Assembly: GCA_030041045.1 (NCBI GenBank)
Contig: JASHOQ010000072.1
Coordinates: 1 to 61,918 of the forward strand
Length of the DNA stretch: 61,918 nucleotides
DNA from: Acidobacteriaceae bacterium
GTDB taxonomy: Bacteria > Acidobacteriota > Terriglobia > Terriglobales > Acidobacteriaceae
Direction: 5' to 3'
In this document: in pieces, positions 32,730 through 42,418 of the stretch
Layout: each line of letters starts with the position of its first letter
Position numbering within the stretch: the stretch's first letter is position 1
The notes under the pieces: model-generated
What the model was told of the DNA's origin: nothing
Databases searched by the model: none
What the model saw: the letters and a program-made list of their open reading frames with translations, nothing else
Made by a program: the position numbers and the translations under genes

Positions 32730-34534
32730 ACCGGCCATCTGCATTGGGTTCCGGAATTGTAGTTGTGGGGATGCTGCTCATGCTCATCTCTGCCGCCGAG
32801 GGACAAAGCGCGGGCTCCGCCGATGCGGCGCAGCAAAGTTGTAATGTTTCGGTATCGGGGTCACCTTACATCCCCGTAGATAGCTGGATCTATCCGGCGG
32901 TGTTAAGGCTGTATTCGCTGGGCTTTCTGAATCACGTGTATCTGGGACTGCGCCCCTGGACGTATGCCAGCCTGAGCAACATGCTGGAAGGCGCTGATTC
33001 GGATATCGAGGACTCCGGTAAGGGACCCGTCACGAGCGAGGCGAGGCAAATCTACGACGCGCTGAGCGAGGAATTGGATCGCGATTCTAAAGTTACCTGC
33101 TTGGGAAATGCGGTCGGGATGCGCGTCGAATCGACCTACACGGCGGCGCGGGTCATCAGCGGGACGCCTTTGCGCGACAGCTTTCATCTCGGCTCAACGA
33201 TCGTGAACGACTATGGGCGGCCTTACCAGAACGGGTTCAATAACTATTCTGGCGCCGGCGGCTACGTGATTGGCGGACCATTCACTCTTTATGTGCGCGG
33301 CGAATTCCAGGGCGCGCCTTCGGCTGCCGGCTATTCGCCGGCTCTCTACCAGTCGTTGGCCAACGTGGACATTACCGTCAATCCAGTGACCGGCTTGGCG
33401 TATAACAACCAGGCCACCCTTCCCCTTGGGCCAATCGCCACGGCCACGCAAGGACGGTTCCTTGAAGCCTATGTTTCGGCCCAGGTGCTTAACCACGTAA
33501 TCTCCTTCGGCAAACAGGACGAATGGTTGGGCCCGGCGCAAGGCGCCAGCTTCGCCTACTCGAACAATGCGGAGAACATCTATGCTTTCCACATCAACCG
33601 CATTGAGCCCTTGTACGTGCCCGGGGTTTCGTGGCTCACCGGCGCCTTCCGCTATGAATTCCTCATAGGCGCCCTGCGCGGTCACACGCTGATGCCGAAT
33701 CCGCTTTATGTGAGTGCGGCATCCAGCCCGGGGGAGCCGAATGTGATCAATCCTGGCGACCCGTGGGTGCATGTGGAGAAGATCAGCTTTCGGCCTACGG
33801 AAAACTGGGAGTTTGGCTTCGAGCGCACCGCGCTGTTCGGCGGCGAAGGCCACTCGCCGGTCACCGTCCATACTTTCCTGAGGAGCTTTTTCAGCCTTTC
33901 CGCTCCCAACGGCGCCGTGAAGGACAGCCGCAACGATCCTGGGGCGCGCTTCGGGGCCTTCGACGCCTCCTATCGGCTACCCTTTGTTCGCAACTGGCTC
34001 ACCTTCTATACAGACAGCGAGGTGCATGACGACGTTTCTCCGCTTGACGCGCCACGGCGCGCTGCCTGGCATCCCGGTCTTTACCTTTCCCATGTGCCCG
34101 GCATCCCCAAGGTCGACGTCCGTACGGAAGCGGCCACGACCGATCCACCCGTTTCGAACAGCGTGGGCGGGTCGTTTATGTACTGGGAAGATATCGAGAG
34201 GCAAGGCTACACCAACCAAGGACAGATCTTCGGCGACTGGATCGGCCGCGAAGGCAAAGGGGGACAGGCTTGGATTACATACCATCTCAGCGGCAATGAA
34301 TGGGTGCAGGCAAATTGGCGCCGTCAGAAGGCTGCAAGAGACTTTATCCCGGGTGGCACGACCCTCGACGATTTCAATTTCCAGGTGGTCAAGCGGATTC
34401 GGCCTGACGTTGAGATCAACGGCAACTTCGATTTCGAGCACTGGAAGGCTCCTGTTTACCTGCCTGGCGAGCAGGCAGTGACATCTACAACGATTCAACT
34501 CACCTGGTTCCCTGGTTCTCCCCACCGCTTCTGA
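32717..34534 (+). CDS. Wzi-family capsule/exopolysaccharide assembly outer-membrane protein
   Basis: The protein of about 605 residues has a signal peptide core (GIVVVGMLLMLISAAEG). It is a long beta-barrel with Wzi-family words: YIPVDSWIYPAVLRLYSLGF at the start, GKQDEWLGPAQGASFAYSNN in the middle, and FEFGFERT-like strands (WEFGFERTALFGGEG). Wzi-family proteins help anchor or organise surface polysaccharide at the outer membrane. The start is uncertain: GTG 32717 opens the frame, GTG 32726 overlaps the stop of a short leader, and no Shine-Dalgarno directly precedes either. It is the first structural gene of the EPS cluster. Confidence 0.8.
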   Translation: MVGVNRPSALGSGIVVVGMLLMLISAAEGQSAGSADAAQQSCNVSVSGSPYIPVDSWIYPAVLRLYSLGFLNHVYLGLRPWTYASLSNMLEGADSDIEDSGKGPVTSEARQIYDALSEELDRDSKVTCLGNAVGMRVESTYTAARVISGTPLRDSFHLGSTIVNDYGRPYQNGFNNYSGAGGYVIGGPFTLYVRGEFQGAPSAAGYSPALYQSLANVDITVNPVTGLAYNNQATLPLGPIATATQGRFLEAYVSAQVLNHVISFGKQDEWLGPAQGASFAYSNNAENIYAFHINRIEPLYVPGVSWLTGAFRYEFLIGALRGHTLMPNPLYVSAASSPGEPNVINPGDPWVHVEKISFRPTENWEFGFERTALFGGEGHSPVTVHTFLRSFFSLSAPNGAVKDSRNDPGARFGAFDASYRLPFVRNWLTFYTDSEVHDDVSPLDAPRRAAWHPGLYLSHVPGIPKVDVRTEAATTDPPVSNSVGGSFMYWEDIERQGYTNQGQIFGDWIGREGKGGQAWITYHLSGNEWVQANWRRQKAARDFIPGGTTLDDFNFQVVKRIRPDVEINGNFDFEHWKAPVYLPGEQAVTSTTIQLTWFPGSPHRF

Positions 34535-34636
34535 TTGCGTACCAGCAACAGCATGAACCTCGACGCTCTGGCAGGATTTAAGCTGGAAACGAAACTCCCC
34601 GATCGGCAAGAGGAGACACGGAAATCGGAGAAGAAA

Positions 34637-37627
34637 ATGCATAGTTGTTTCTGGACACCCGGCCGGCATATGGGTCGTTTGGGTTTTGCTATTTGGTTTT
34701 CCACCAGTTTTTTGTTAGCTCTGCAGACAATGCAAGCAGTCGGTCAGGAGGCAACGCAAGGAGTCGGGCAGGAGACAACGCAAGGGGCCGGGCAGGAAGG
34801 GAATTCCGATACCGGAACAATGCAGACGGAGCCGCAGGAACAGCCGATGAACAACGCCGCCTGCTATCTGAGCGGTTATGGGCAGGTGCCGGACGCAAAT
34901 GCGGATAACTCCGCATTCGCAGGTCAGTCCGGATCCTCTTTGGCCGGCGATTCTTCCGAGCTGGGCGGACAATATCCCGCGAACCAGGGTGACCAGCAGT
35001 ATCAGTACGATGCATCGCAATTCGGGTATACGCCGGACCAGCCCTCGATGCCGGCGAGCCAGATCATTCAGATTCTTGAGCAGGCGCCCGATCTTCTATC
35101 GTCCGTCAAAGACCTTGCCGGACAGCAGTACGGTGTCGATCCGTCGACCATTCCGGATTCCGGTGTCTATAGCTGTATTCAGCAGGACCCCGGTTTCCGC
35201 AGCCAGGTGGCGATGCAACTTATCGCCGAGGGATACGCAGCAAATCCCCAACAGCCACTGCGGCCACAAGCGCCTATGCAGGGTCCGGGTGGAGCAAACG
35301 GAGGCATCGTTCCACCTAATCAGGCCTCCCCTTACACGCCCTCTTCCGGCTACTCGGGAAATGTACCCACGCAGCCGCGCCAGAATGAGCAGCCAAGCGA
35401 GTTGCGCCGGTTGACTCCAATGCCTTATCCGAATCTGCCGTCGCTGCGGGATCTTTATTCGCAGGAAGTTCCGGCAGGCGGGCGGTTGCGGAGGTTTGGC
35501 AGCGACGCATTTGAGTTTGGTTCCGGGAACATGAATCTGTTGCCGATGGATTTGCCCGTCGGTCCGGATTACGTTCTCGGCCCCGGGGATAGTCTCATCG
35601 TCAATATGTGGGGCGGGCAATCGGCGCGTCTGGATCGCACGGTCGATCGCCAAGGCGAAATTGCCCTCCCGGAGGCCGGCACGGTGGCAGTTTCCGGTCT
35701 GACGATGGGCCAGGCGCAAGACGCCATTCAAAAGGCGCTGGGCACTCAGTTTCAGGGAGAGCATGTGGAACTCTCGCTGGGCCGAGTGCGGACGGTCCGA
35801 GTCTACGTTGTAGGCGACGTGCAGCGCCCCGGAGCTTACGACGTTAGCTCCCTGTCAACCGCGATGAACGCCCTATACGCGGCCGGCGGACCGACAAACC
35901 GCGGCTCGCTGCGCACCCTGATGCAGTACCGCGGCAAGGAACTGGTGCAGGAGATCGATCTTTACGATTTTCTCCTGCATGGAGTCCGCTCGGATATGAA
36001 CCGTCTCATGCCCGGCGACACCATCCTGGTACCCCCGGTCGGCCCGCAAGTTTCAGTGGCGGGGATGGTACGCCGGCCTGCCATCTACGAGTTGAAGGGA
36101 ACGGAGGACCTGAATGACGTTTTGAACCTCGCCGGCGGCGTTCTTGTTTCGGCCGATCTGAAGGAGATCCGGGTCGAGCGTGTCATCGCTCATGAGAGCC
36201 ATACGATGCTTCGCGTTCAAGTCCCCGATGTTTCTTCGGGCACAGCCGCAATCCCTTCCTTCGCCGTGCAGGACGGCGACTCTATTCAGGTATCTCCCAT
36301 CCTTCCCTACAACGAAAAGGTTGTCTACCTCGAGGGTCATGTCTTTAAGCCCGGCCAATATGCCTGGCGCGAGGGGATGACGGTGGCTGACCTCATCCAT
36401 TCTTATCAGGACGTAATGCCGGAGCCCGCCGATCACGCCGACATTGTTCGCCTGGTGCCACCCGATCTGCATGCGGAGAAGATTTCGTTCAGCCTTCCGG
36501 ACGAGCTTGTAGGGAACGATCCGATCACGCTTCAACCCTTTGATACGGTGCAGGTGTTCGGTCGTTATCAGATCGATCCGCCCAGGGTATCGATCTTCGG
36601 TCCCGTGCTGCAGCCGGGGACGTATCCGATGTCGCAGGGGATGACGGCGGCCGACCTGGTCCGCATGGCCGGCGGATTCCGGCGCAGCGCCTATCGCGAA
36701 GAGGCCGACCTTTCAAGTTATGTAGTTCAGGACGGCAGAAAGGTTCTTGTCGATCACAGCACGGTATCGATCCAGAAGGCTCTCGATGGGGACAAAGCAG
36801 CTGATGTGGCTCTCAAACCGGGCGACGTGCTTGGCATCCGCCAAATCACCGGATGGAACGATATAGGGTCCTCGATCACCATCAGCGGCGAGGTGAAGTT
36901 CGCAGGGACATATGGCGTCGACGAGGGGGAACGGCTGAGTTCAGTTCTGAAGCGCGCCGGCGGCTTCCGAGAGGATGCGTATCCTGAGGGTGCCGTGCTG
37001 GAGCGAGCGCAGGTACGTCAACAGGAAGAGGCTAATCGCCAGGAAATGATTCGCCGCGTGGAGACCAGCATTCCTACGGTAAGTTCCGGAGTATCAACCA
37101 CAACCCAAGATCAGCAAACGTTGCTGGAAGAGATGCGGCAACAGAGGCAAGAAGTTTTGGACTCGTTGCGCAATCATCCGTCCACCGGGCGCCTGGTGAT
37201 TAAAATCTCCTCCGACATAAGTCAATGGGAAAACACATCCGCGGATATCACTGTGCGGGCCGGCGACAGGCTTAGTGTTCCCAAACGTCCCGACTTTGTC
37301 CTTGTCAGCGGTCAGGTGTACAACCCCACCGGTATCTCGTTCCGTCCCGGAAAAGACGCGGCCTGGTATTTGCGCCAGGCCGGCGGCGCAACGCGGAACG
37401 GCGACAAAAAACAGGTTTTCATCCTGCGCGCCGACGGATCGGTCGTAGGCGACGAAAAGGTCACGGTATTCGGCCGCGGCGTCCTGGATGTTCGCATGCA
37501 TCCCGGCGATTCCATTATCGTGCCGGAGAAGGTCATTGGCGGGTCGCAGGTTTGGCGTGACGTGATCGGAACCGCGCAGATCATGTCGTCGGTGGCGCTG
37601 ACAGGCGCGGTCGCCGGAGTGTTCTAA
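34637..37627 (+). CDS. SLBB-domain polysaccharide export protein (Wza-like, enlarged)
   Basis: The 996-residue protein starts at ATG 34637, with GGAG nearby and a signal sequence (LGFAIWFSTSFLLALQ). The frame is open back to 34535 without protein-like character. A Gln-rich low-complexity segment follows, containing a short repeat (VGQEATQG, VGQETTQG, AGQEG). The Poly_export domain begins near residue 310 (DYVLGPGDSLIVNMWGG). After it come several SLBB domains (VRVYVVGDVQRPGAYDV, QVSVAGMVRRPAIYEL and RVSIFGPVLQPGTYPM), ending in a hydrophobic helix. Wza-type proteins form the outer-membrane export channel. At 996 residues it is more than twice Wza size, as in other SLBB-rich export proteins. 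It is followed by the Wzz gene. Confidence 0.85.
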   Translation: MHSCFWTPGRHMGRLGFAIWFSTSFLLALQTMQAVGQEATQGVGQETTQGAGQEGNSDTGTMQTEPQEQPMNNAACYLSGYGQVPDANADNSAFAGQSGSSLAGDSSELGGQYPANQGDQQYQYDASQFGYTPDQPSMPASQIIQILEQAPDLLSSVKDLAGQQYGVDPSTIPDSGVYSCIQQDPGFRSQVAMQLIAEGYAANPQQPLRPQAPMQGPGGANGGIVPPNQASPYTPSSGYSGNVPTQPRQNEQPSELRRLTPMPYPNLPSLRDLYSQEVPAGGRLRRFGSDAFEFGSGNMNLLPMDLPVGPDYVLGPGDSLIVNMWGGQSARLDRTVDRQGEIALPEAGTVAVSGLTMGQAQDAIQKALGTQFQGEHVELSLGRVRTVRVYVVGDVQRPGAYDVSSLSTAMNALYAAGGPTNRGSLRTLMQYRGKELVQEIDLYDFLLHGVRSDMNRLMPGDTILVPPVGPQVSVAGMVRRPAIYELKGTEDLNDVLNLAGGVLVSADLKEIRVERVIAHESHTMLRVQVPDVSSGTAAIPSFAVQDGDSIQVSPILPYNEKVVYLEGHVFKPGQYAWREGMTVADLIHSYQDVMPEPADHADIVRLVPPDLHAEKISFSLPDELVGNDPITLQPFDTVQVFGRYQIDPPRVSIFGPVLQPGTYPMSQGMTAADLVRMAGGFRRSAYREEADLSSYVVQDGRKVLVDHSTVSIQKALDGDKAADVALKPGDVLGIRQITGWNDIGSSITISGEVKFAGTYGVDEGERLSSVLKRAGGFREDAYPEGAVLERAQVRQQEEANRQEMIRRVETSIPTVSSGVSTTTQDQQTLLEEMRQQRQEVLDSLRNHPSTGRLVIKISSDISQWENTSADITVRAGDRLSVPKRPDFVLVSGQVYNPTGISFRPGKDAAWYLRQAGGATRNGDKKQVFILRADGSVVGDEKVTVFGRGVLDVRMHPGDSIIVPEKVIGGSQVWRDVIGTAQIMSSVALTGAVAGVF

Positions 37628-37786
37628 GGGCGATAGGATTCTGCTCATGGCCGCTGCTATTTCAACTCTGAGCCGACCGTGCGACACGATCTTAGAAACA
37701 GCACTATTGCAGACTGAGCTCGAAGTGCAACCATCCAGACAGCTGGAACAATCGATGAACACTTCGACTTCGTTGGGGTATTTCGA

Positions 37787-39079
37787 ATGAAAACCGAATC
37801 TCCCGTGCCTTTGCCCGTGGTGAAAACCCGAGAACCCGATGCTCCGGAGGCGTGGGTGAGCATCGCCGAGCCCTTCAATTGGGATCGGCTCTACCGGGCC
37901 TTTGAGTGCTGCTGGCGGAGACGTTATCTGATCGCCGCGATCATCTTTGCGGGAGCTTTGCTCAGTCTGGCGGTGGCGCTGCTGGTGCCTCCCTACTATG
38001 AGTCGACGGCGCGCATTCTTCCGCCTTTGGACAGCGATTCGGGATTCTCGATGTCACATTTAATGAGCCAGGACCTGCAGGCGCTGATGACCGGAGGATT
38101 TCAATCTTCCGGACCAGCGCAGCTCTATGTGGCCATGTTGCGCAGCGACAATTTGAGCGACCGTGTGATCAATCGCTGTTCCCTGCAGTCCGTCTTTCAC
38201 ACCTCAAATCTGACCCGGGCGCGGCAACGGTTGTGGCATATGACCGAAGTGGCAGAAGATCACAAAAGCGGCACCATTGAGCTGGTTGTGACCTCGCGGG
38301 ATAAGAACCTTGCCGAGGAAATTGCGAGCGCATTTGTCGATGAGCTGCCGGCATTTGCCGGCGAGGTAACGTCTTCGGCCGTACACCGGGAGCGAGTCTT
38401 TTTAGAAAATCGGCTGGACGCGGCCAAACAGAACCTTCAGGATGCCGATCAGCAGATCAGCCAATTTGCCAGCCAACAGGGAGCCATTAATATCGAGCAA
38501 CAAACCAGGGTGACCCTGGAAGGCGCGGCCAAAGTGCAAGGCGATCTAATCGTGGCTCAGACTCAGCTGCGAGCTCTGCAGGCGGTCTATGCTCCCGACA
38601 ACGTCCAGGTTAAAGCGGCTCAAGCGCGTATTGCGGAACTGACACGACAATTGCACTCGCTGGGTGCCGCGCCCGCAGACGACAGCAGCGAAGGTTCCGA
38701 CGTCGACTTTAGTCCCTCAATACGCACGCTGTCGACGTTAGGGCCCAAATACGTTGAGCTTTACCGGAACCTGAAGATCCAGGAGGCGATTTACGAGGGC
38801 CTATACAACCAGTACGAGATCGTAAGGCTGCAAGAGACGCAGGAAGCACCCGGTATGAAGATCATCGATGCGCCCGAAGTGCCAGACCTGAAAGCAGGGC
38901 CGTCCCGGGCCCTTATCTGCATCGTGGGCACCATGTTGGCCGGGCTGTTGGCGTTCGCATGGGTCATCGGCGGGGACTTCTGGCGGCAACTCGATGAAAC
39001 CGATCCGCGGAAGGTGACCACGCAACGCGTAATGTCTTTGCTGCGATCTAAATCGAAAGTGGATGAGTCAAGCCGGTAG
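37787..39079 (+). CDS. Chain-length determinant / polysaccharide co-polymerase (Wzz/GumC type)
   Basis: The 430-residue inner-membrane protein has the classic PCP layout. A first helix (RYLIAAIIFAGALLSLAVAL) is followed by a periplasmic domain that starts PPYYESTARILPP. A long coiled coil spans residues ~200-290 (AKQNLQDADQQISQFASQQG). A Pro-containing motif (IDAPEVPDLKAGPSR) precedes the second helix (ALICIVGTMLAGLLAFAWV). No tyrosine-kinase domain is fused, and no separate one is in the cluster. It should set polymer length together with Wzy and the Wza-like protein. The gene overlaps the following flippase gene by 17 bases. Confidence 0.88.
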   Translation: MKTESPVPLPVVKTREPDAPEAWVSIAEPFNWDRLYRAFECCWRRRYLIAAIIFAGALLSLAVALLVPPYYESTARILPPLDSDSGFSMSHLMSQDLQALMTGGFQSSGPAQLYVAMLRSDNLSDRVINRCSLQSVFHTSNLTRARQRLWHMTEVAEDHKSGTIELVVTSRDKNLAEEIASAFVDELPAFAGEVTSSAVHRERVFLENRLDAAKQNLQDADQQISQFASQQGAINIEQQTRVTLEGAAKVQGDLIVAQTQLRALQAVYAPDNVQVKAAQARIAELTRQLHSLGAAPADDSSEGSDVDFSPSIRTLSTLGPKYVELYRNLKIQEAIYEGLYNQYEIVRLQETQEAPGMKIIDAPEVPDLKAGPSRALICIVGTMLAGLLAFAWVIGGDFWRQLDETDPRKVTTQRVMSLLRSKSKVDESSR

Positions 39080-40403
39080 AGCCCAGATGGGAATAACTGC
39101 TACAATCGACGATTTCGAACCGACGCAGAGCTTGGAGTCGCGCTTCCGCAAGGGCGTCATCTGGAACATCATAGCTGCCATTCTGGCCCAGGGCGCCAAC
39201 TTCCTTACGTCAATAGTAATCGCCAATCTCTTGGGCCGCGAGCTATTCGGGCAATACGGCGTGATTCGAAGCACGCTGCTCACGCTCTCTGCCATGGCCC
39301 AGGTGGCAACCGGCATCACCGCGACGAAATACGTGGCGGAGTTGCGAGTTCGCGACAAGGTCCGTGCTGGGCGCGTACTGGGATTGTGCGCGGTCGTGAC
39401 CTTTGCGAACGGCATTCTTACGTGTGGGGTTATTCTTGTCGCGTCTCCTTTGCTCGCAATTCGGATCCTGCATGCGCCCGGCCTCGCGACGGATTTGCGT
39501 ATCACCGCCGTTGTGGCTCTGTTCGCCGTTGTCGACGCTTATCAGACCGGGACGCTGGCAGGACTGGAATCTTATAAGACTCTGGCCTTTGGGAGTGGGG
39601 CTCAGGGGGTCTTACAAATTGCGCTGGCCTTCATGCTTGCGCGGCATTACGGGTTAACCGGTGCGCTCATCGCACTGATTCTTACAGCTGCCGGGCGTTG
39701 GTTCATGTTCCAAATTTGCATACAACATGAAGCAAAGCGGCAAAACATCTATATCCACTATCGCGGCCTCACTAAGGAGGCGGAAATATTGCGTAGGTTT
39801 CTTGTGCCAGCGGCAATTAGCGGCATGACGGCGCCACCAGCGATCTGGATTGGAACTGCAGTACTGGTACGAAGCAGCGCAGGTTTCGGACAAGTTGCGT
39901 TGTTCAGCGCCGCATTCAACTTGAAGAGCTTCGCGCTTTTCTTCCCGCTGGTGCTTAACAATGTGGGGGCGTCGTTACTTAATAACCAGCGCGGGTGGGG
40001 TGATGAGGGAAACTACAGGCGGGTATTCTGGATCAATAACGCCCTGACGGGCGGATCGGCCATTATCGGTGCCGGAGTCATCGCGGTAATTGGCCCATGG
40101 CTGTTGCGGCTTTATGGCAAAGACTTCGAAGGGGCATACACCTGCTTACTGATCCTGATGGCTACCGCTGTGACGGACTCAATCGCCAACGCGGCTTACC
40201 AAATAGTGCAAGCGCGGGAAAAGATGTGGATCTCTCTGTTAGTGCTTGTACTGCCCCGTGATCTCTTACTAACGGCACTGGCGATAACCATTGTGCCAGG
40301 TCGAGGTGCGGTTGGCCTCTCAGCCGCGCACTTCAGCGCTAGTTGCCTCTACCTGGTGCTCGTTCTTGTCAGCGTTTGGCGATTAGGCCTCCGCGTGCGA
40401 TAG
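39063..40403 (+). CDS. Lipid-linked oligosaccharide flippase (Wzx-type)
   Basis: The 446-residue integral membrane protein has about 12-14 helices. It begins with the flippase signature region KGVIWNIIAAILAQGANFL, then IANLLGRELFGQYGVIRSTL, matching the polysaccharide biosynthesis (MOP) superfamily. Wzx moves undecaprenyl-linked repeat units to the periplasmic face. The start at ATG 39063 lies inside the end of the Wzz gene; another ATG at 39087 is possible. Neighbouring Wzy and Wzz homologues support the assignment. Confidence 0.88.
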   Translation: MSQAGRAQMGITATIDDFEPTQSLESRFRKGVIWNIIAAILAQGANFLTSIVIANLLGRELFGQYGVIRSTLLTLSAMAQVATGITATKYVAELRVRDKVRAGRVLGLCAVVTFANGILTCGVILVASPLLAIRILHAPGLATDLRITAVVALFAVVDAYQTGTLAGLESYKTLAFGSGAQGVLQIALAFMLARHYGLTGALIALILTAAGRWFMFQICIQHEAKRQNIYIHYRGLTKEAEILRRFLVPAAISGMTAPPAIWIGTAVLVRSSAGFGQVALFSAAFNLKSFALFFPLVLNNVGASLLNNQRGWGDEGNYRRVFWINNALTGGSAIIGAGVIAVIGPWLLRLYGKDFEGAYTCLLILMATAVTDSIANAAYQIVQAREKMWISLLVLVLPRDLLLTALAITIVPGRGAVGLSAAHFSASCLYLVLVLVSVWRLGLRVR

Positions 40404-40492
40404 TCGAGGCCGATAGAATCGTGCACGACTGAAGTGGCCACGTAAATTTACGTTGCTTGTATAAGATTCTCCGATTTCCAAGGCTTTGACAG

Positions 40493-42418
40493 GTGTGTGG
40501 CATCAGCGGCCTTTTCGGCGGTAAGATCCAGAGCGCAAGGCAAGTGTTGCAGGAGTGCAACGACGCCCAGCGGCATCGTGGCCCTGACGACGAAGGAATC
40601 TGGATTTCCGGCGATGGCCAGGTTGGACTCGCCCATCGTCGCCTCTCGGTTATCGATCTGAGCCCAACTGGTGCGCAACCGATGCGTTCGGCTTCTGGGC
40701 GCTTCGTCACCACGTTCAATGGAGAGATTTATAACTTCTGCGAGCTGCGCGACGAGCTCGAGGAACTCGGGTACAGGTTCGCGGGCACCTCTGACACTGA
40801 AGTAATGTTGGCCGCCTTCGAACAATGGGGAGTAGAAGTTGGTATCCAGCGCCTGAACGGCATGTTCGCTGCAGCCGTGTGGGACCAAGTGGAGGGGCTG
40901 CTTTATCTCTTCCGCGATCGCCTCGGGGTCAAGCCCTTGTACTACCAGTGGGCCGAAGGAGCACTGCTGTTTTCTTCTGAAATCACGCGACCGTTTGCCG
41001 CGATGCGCGCGCGTTCGGTCGACCGCAACGCGCTTTCTGCCTTCATCCGCTACGGCTTTGTGCCCGCGCCGCACACGATCTTTCATGGGATTTGGAAGCT
41101 CGCGCCGGGCACTCTTGCCATCGCGACCCGTTCGAGTTGCGCGGAGGAAAGGTTTGCCCGCGAGTGCAAATACTGGGACGCGGTGGCTGAAATCAATCAG
41201 GCGATCGCCAAGCGAGACCCCGCATTATCGTTCGAAGAAGCCGTCGATCTGCTGAATGCCACTCTGCAAAAGTCCGTGCGGCAACGAATGATTGCCGACG
41301 TGCCGTTGGGGGCGTTCCTGTCGGGCGGGATTGATTCTTCGCTGATTGTATCTCATATGCAGGCGGCAAGCTCGCAGCCGGTAAGAACCTTCACCATTGG
41401 TTCGGATGATCCGGCGTCGAACGAAGCGGACTTTGCGCGGACAATTGCGCACCATCTGCATACAGAACACACCGAGCTTTATGTCTCAGAGCGAGCTGCA
41501 CTCGATGTCATTCCAGATATGCCGGCGATGTATGGCGAACCGTTTGCGGACTCCTCGCAGATTCCAACTTATCTGGTATCGAAGCTCGCGCGCGGCGCCG
41601 TGACGGTTGCGCTTTCCGGCGACGGAGGGGATGAGCTGTTTGCTGGATACAACAGCTACCAAAGTGTGGCGCGACGTCGTCGGGCTGCATCGCGCCTACC
41701 CTCATGGTCGCCGCATGCTGTGGCGCGGTCGCTGGCTGTGCCGGCGGTGCGTGACTCCATGAGAACAATTGGAGGCGAGCGTTTCTACGCACGCTTGAAT
41801 GAAGCGGTTACAACGTTGGCACCTGATGCTCCACTCGAGGTGCGGCAGAGCGTGGCTTCTGGACTCCTTGCTGAGCGGCTGGTAAGGGAGTCGAATCCGG
41901 GTTCCTCACTGCTGTCCTTCCAGCCCTGTGCCGGAAATCCGATCGAACAGGCACAGTGTCGCGATACGCTGACGTATCTGCCTGACGATGTTCTGGTGAA
42001 GGTCGACCGGGCAAGCATGGCGGTCTCGCTGGAAGTTCGGGCGCCCTTCGTCGATGACGTGAACCTGTTCTGCATCGCTTGGCAGATTCCATTCGCTCAC
42101 AAAATCGCGAACGGAAGCGGGAAGCTCGTCATGAAGGAAGCGCTCGCAAAATTCCTGCCCCGCCCCATCTTCGAGCGGCCCAAGCAAGGGTTCAGTGTTC
42201 CGATCTTCCAGTGGCTCCGCGGTGCGCTCAACTCCTGGGTCAGAGATTGCATTGCGCCGGGACGTATCGTCAGCGAGGGCTATTTCGATTCTGCAGTTGT
42301 GCAGCGCGTCTACGAGAAAGCGATGACAGGTAACGCTTACTACGCGCATCATCTCTGGGCGATTTGCATTTTTCAGAGTTGGCTTTCTTCTGGTCGAGTC
42401 AGGACAGCGAGCGCGTGA
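40493..42418 (+). CDS. asnB: Glutamine-hydrolysing asparagine synthase (AsnB family)
   Basis: The 641-residue protein starts at GTG 40493, placing the catalytic Cys at position 2 (MCGISGLFGG). The glutaminase domain shows RHRGPDDEGIW and TFNGEIYNF, and the synthetase domain has the PP-loop LSGGIDSSLIV. AsnB transfers glutamine-derived ammonia to aspartate, but homologues in EPS clusters often amidate sugar acids instead; which applies here is open. Its stop overlaps the start of the Wzy gene by four bases (GTGA), indicating coupling. Confidence 0.9.
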   Translation: MCGISGLFGGKIQSARQVLQECNDAQRHRGPDDEGIWISGDGQVGLAHRRLSVIDLSPTGAQPMRSASGRFVTTFNGEIYNFCELRDELEELGYRFAGTSDTEVMLAAFEQWGVEVGIQRLNGMFAAAVWDQVEGLLYLFRDRLGVKPLYYQWAEGALLFSSEITRPFAAMRARSVDRNALSAFIRYGFVPAPHTIFHGIWKLAPGTLAIATRSSCAEERFARECKYWDAVAEINQAIAKRDPALSFEEAVDLLNATLQKSVRQRMIADVPLGAFLSGGIDSSLIVSHMQAASSQPVRTFTIGSDDPASNEADFARTIAHHLHTEHTELYVSERAALDVIPDMPAMYGEPFADSSQIPTYLVSKLARGAVTVALSGDGGDELFAGYNSYQSVARRRRAASRLPSWSPHAVARSLAVPAVRDSMRTIGGERFYARLNEAVTTLAPDAPLEVRQSVASGLLAERLVRESNPGSSLLSFQPCAGNPIEQAQCRDTLTYLPDDVLVKVDRASMAVSLEVRAPFVDDVNLFCIAWQIPFAHKIANGSGKLVMKEALAKFLPRPIFERPKQGFSVPIFQWLRGALNSWVRDCIAPGRIVSEGYFDSAVVQRVYEKAMTGNAYYAHHLWAICIFQSWLSSGRVRTASA

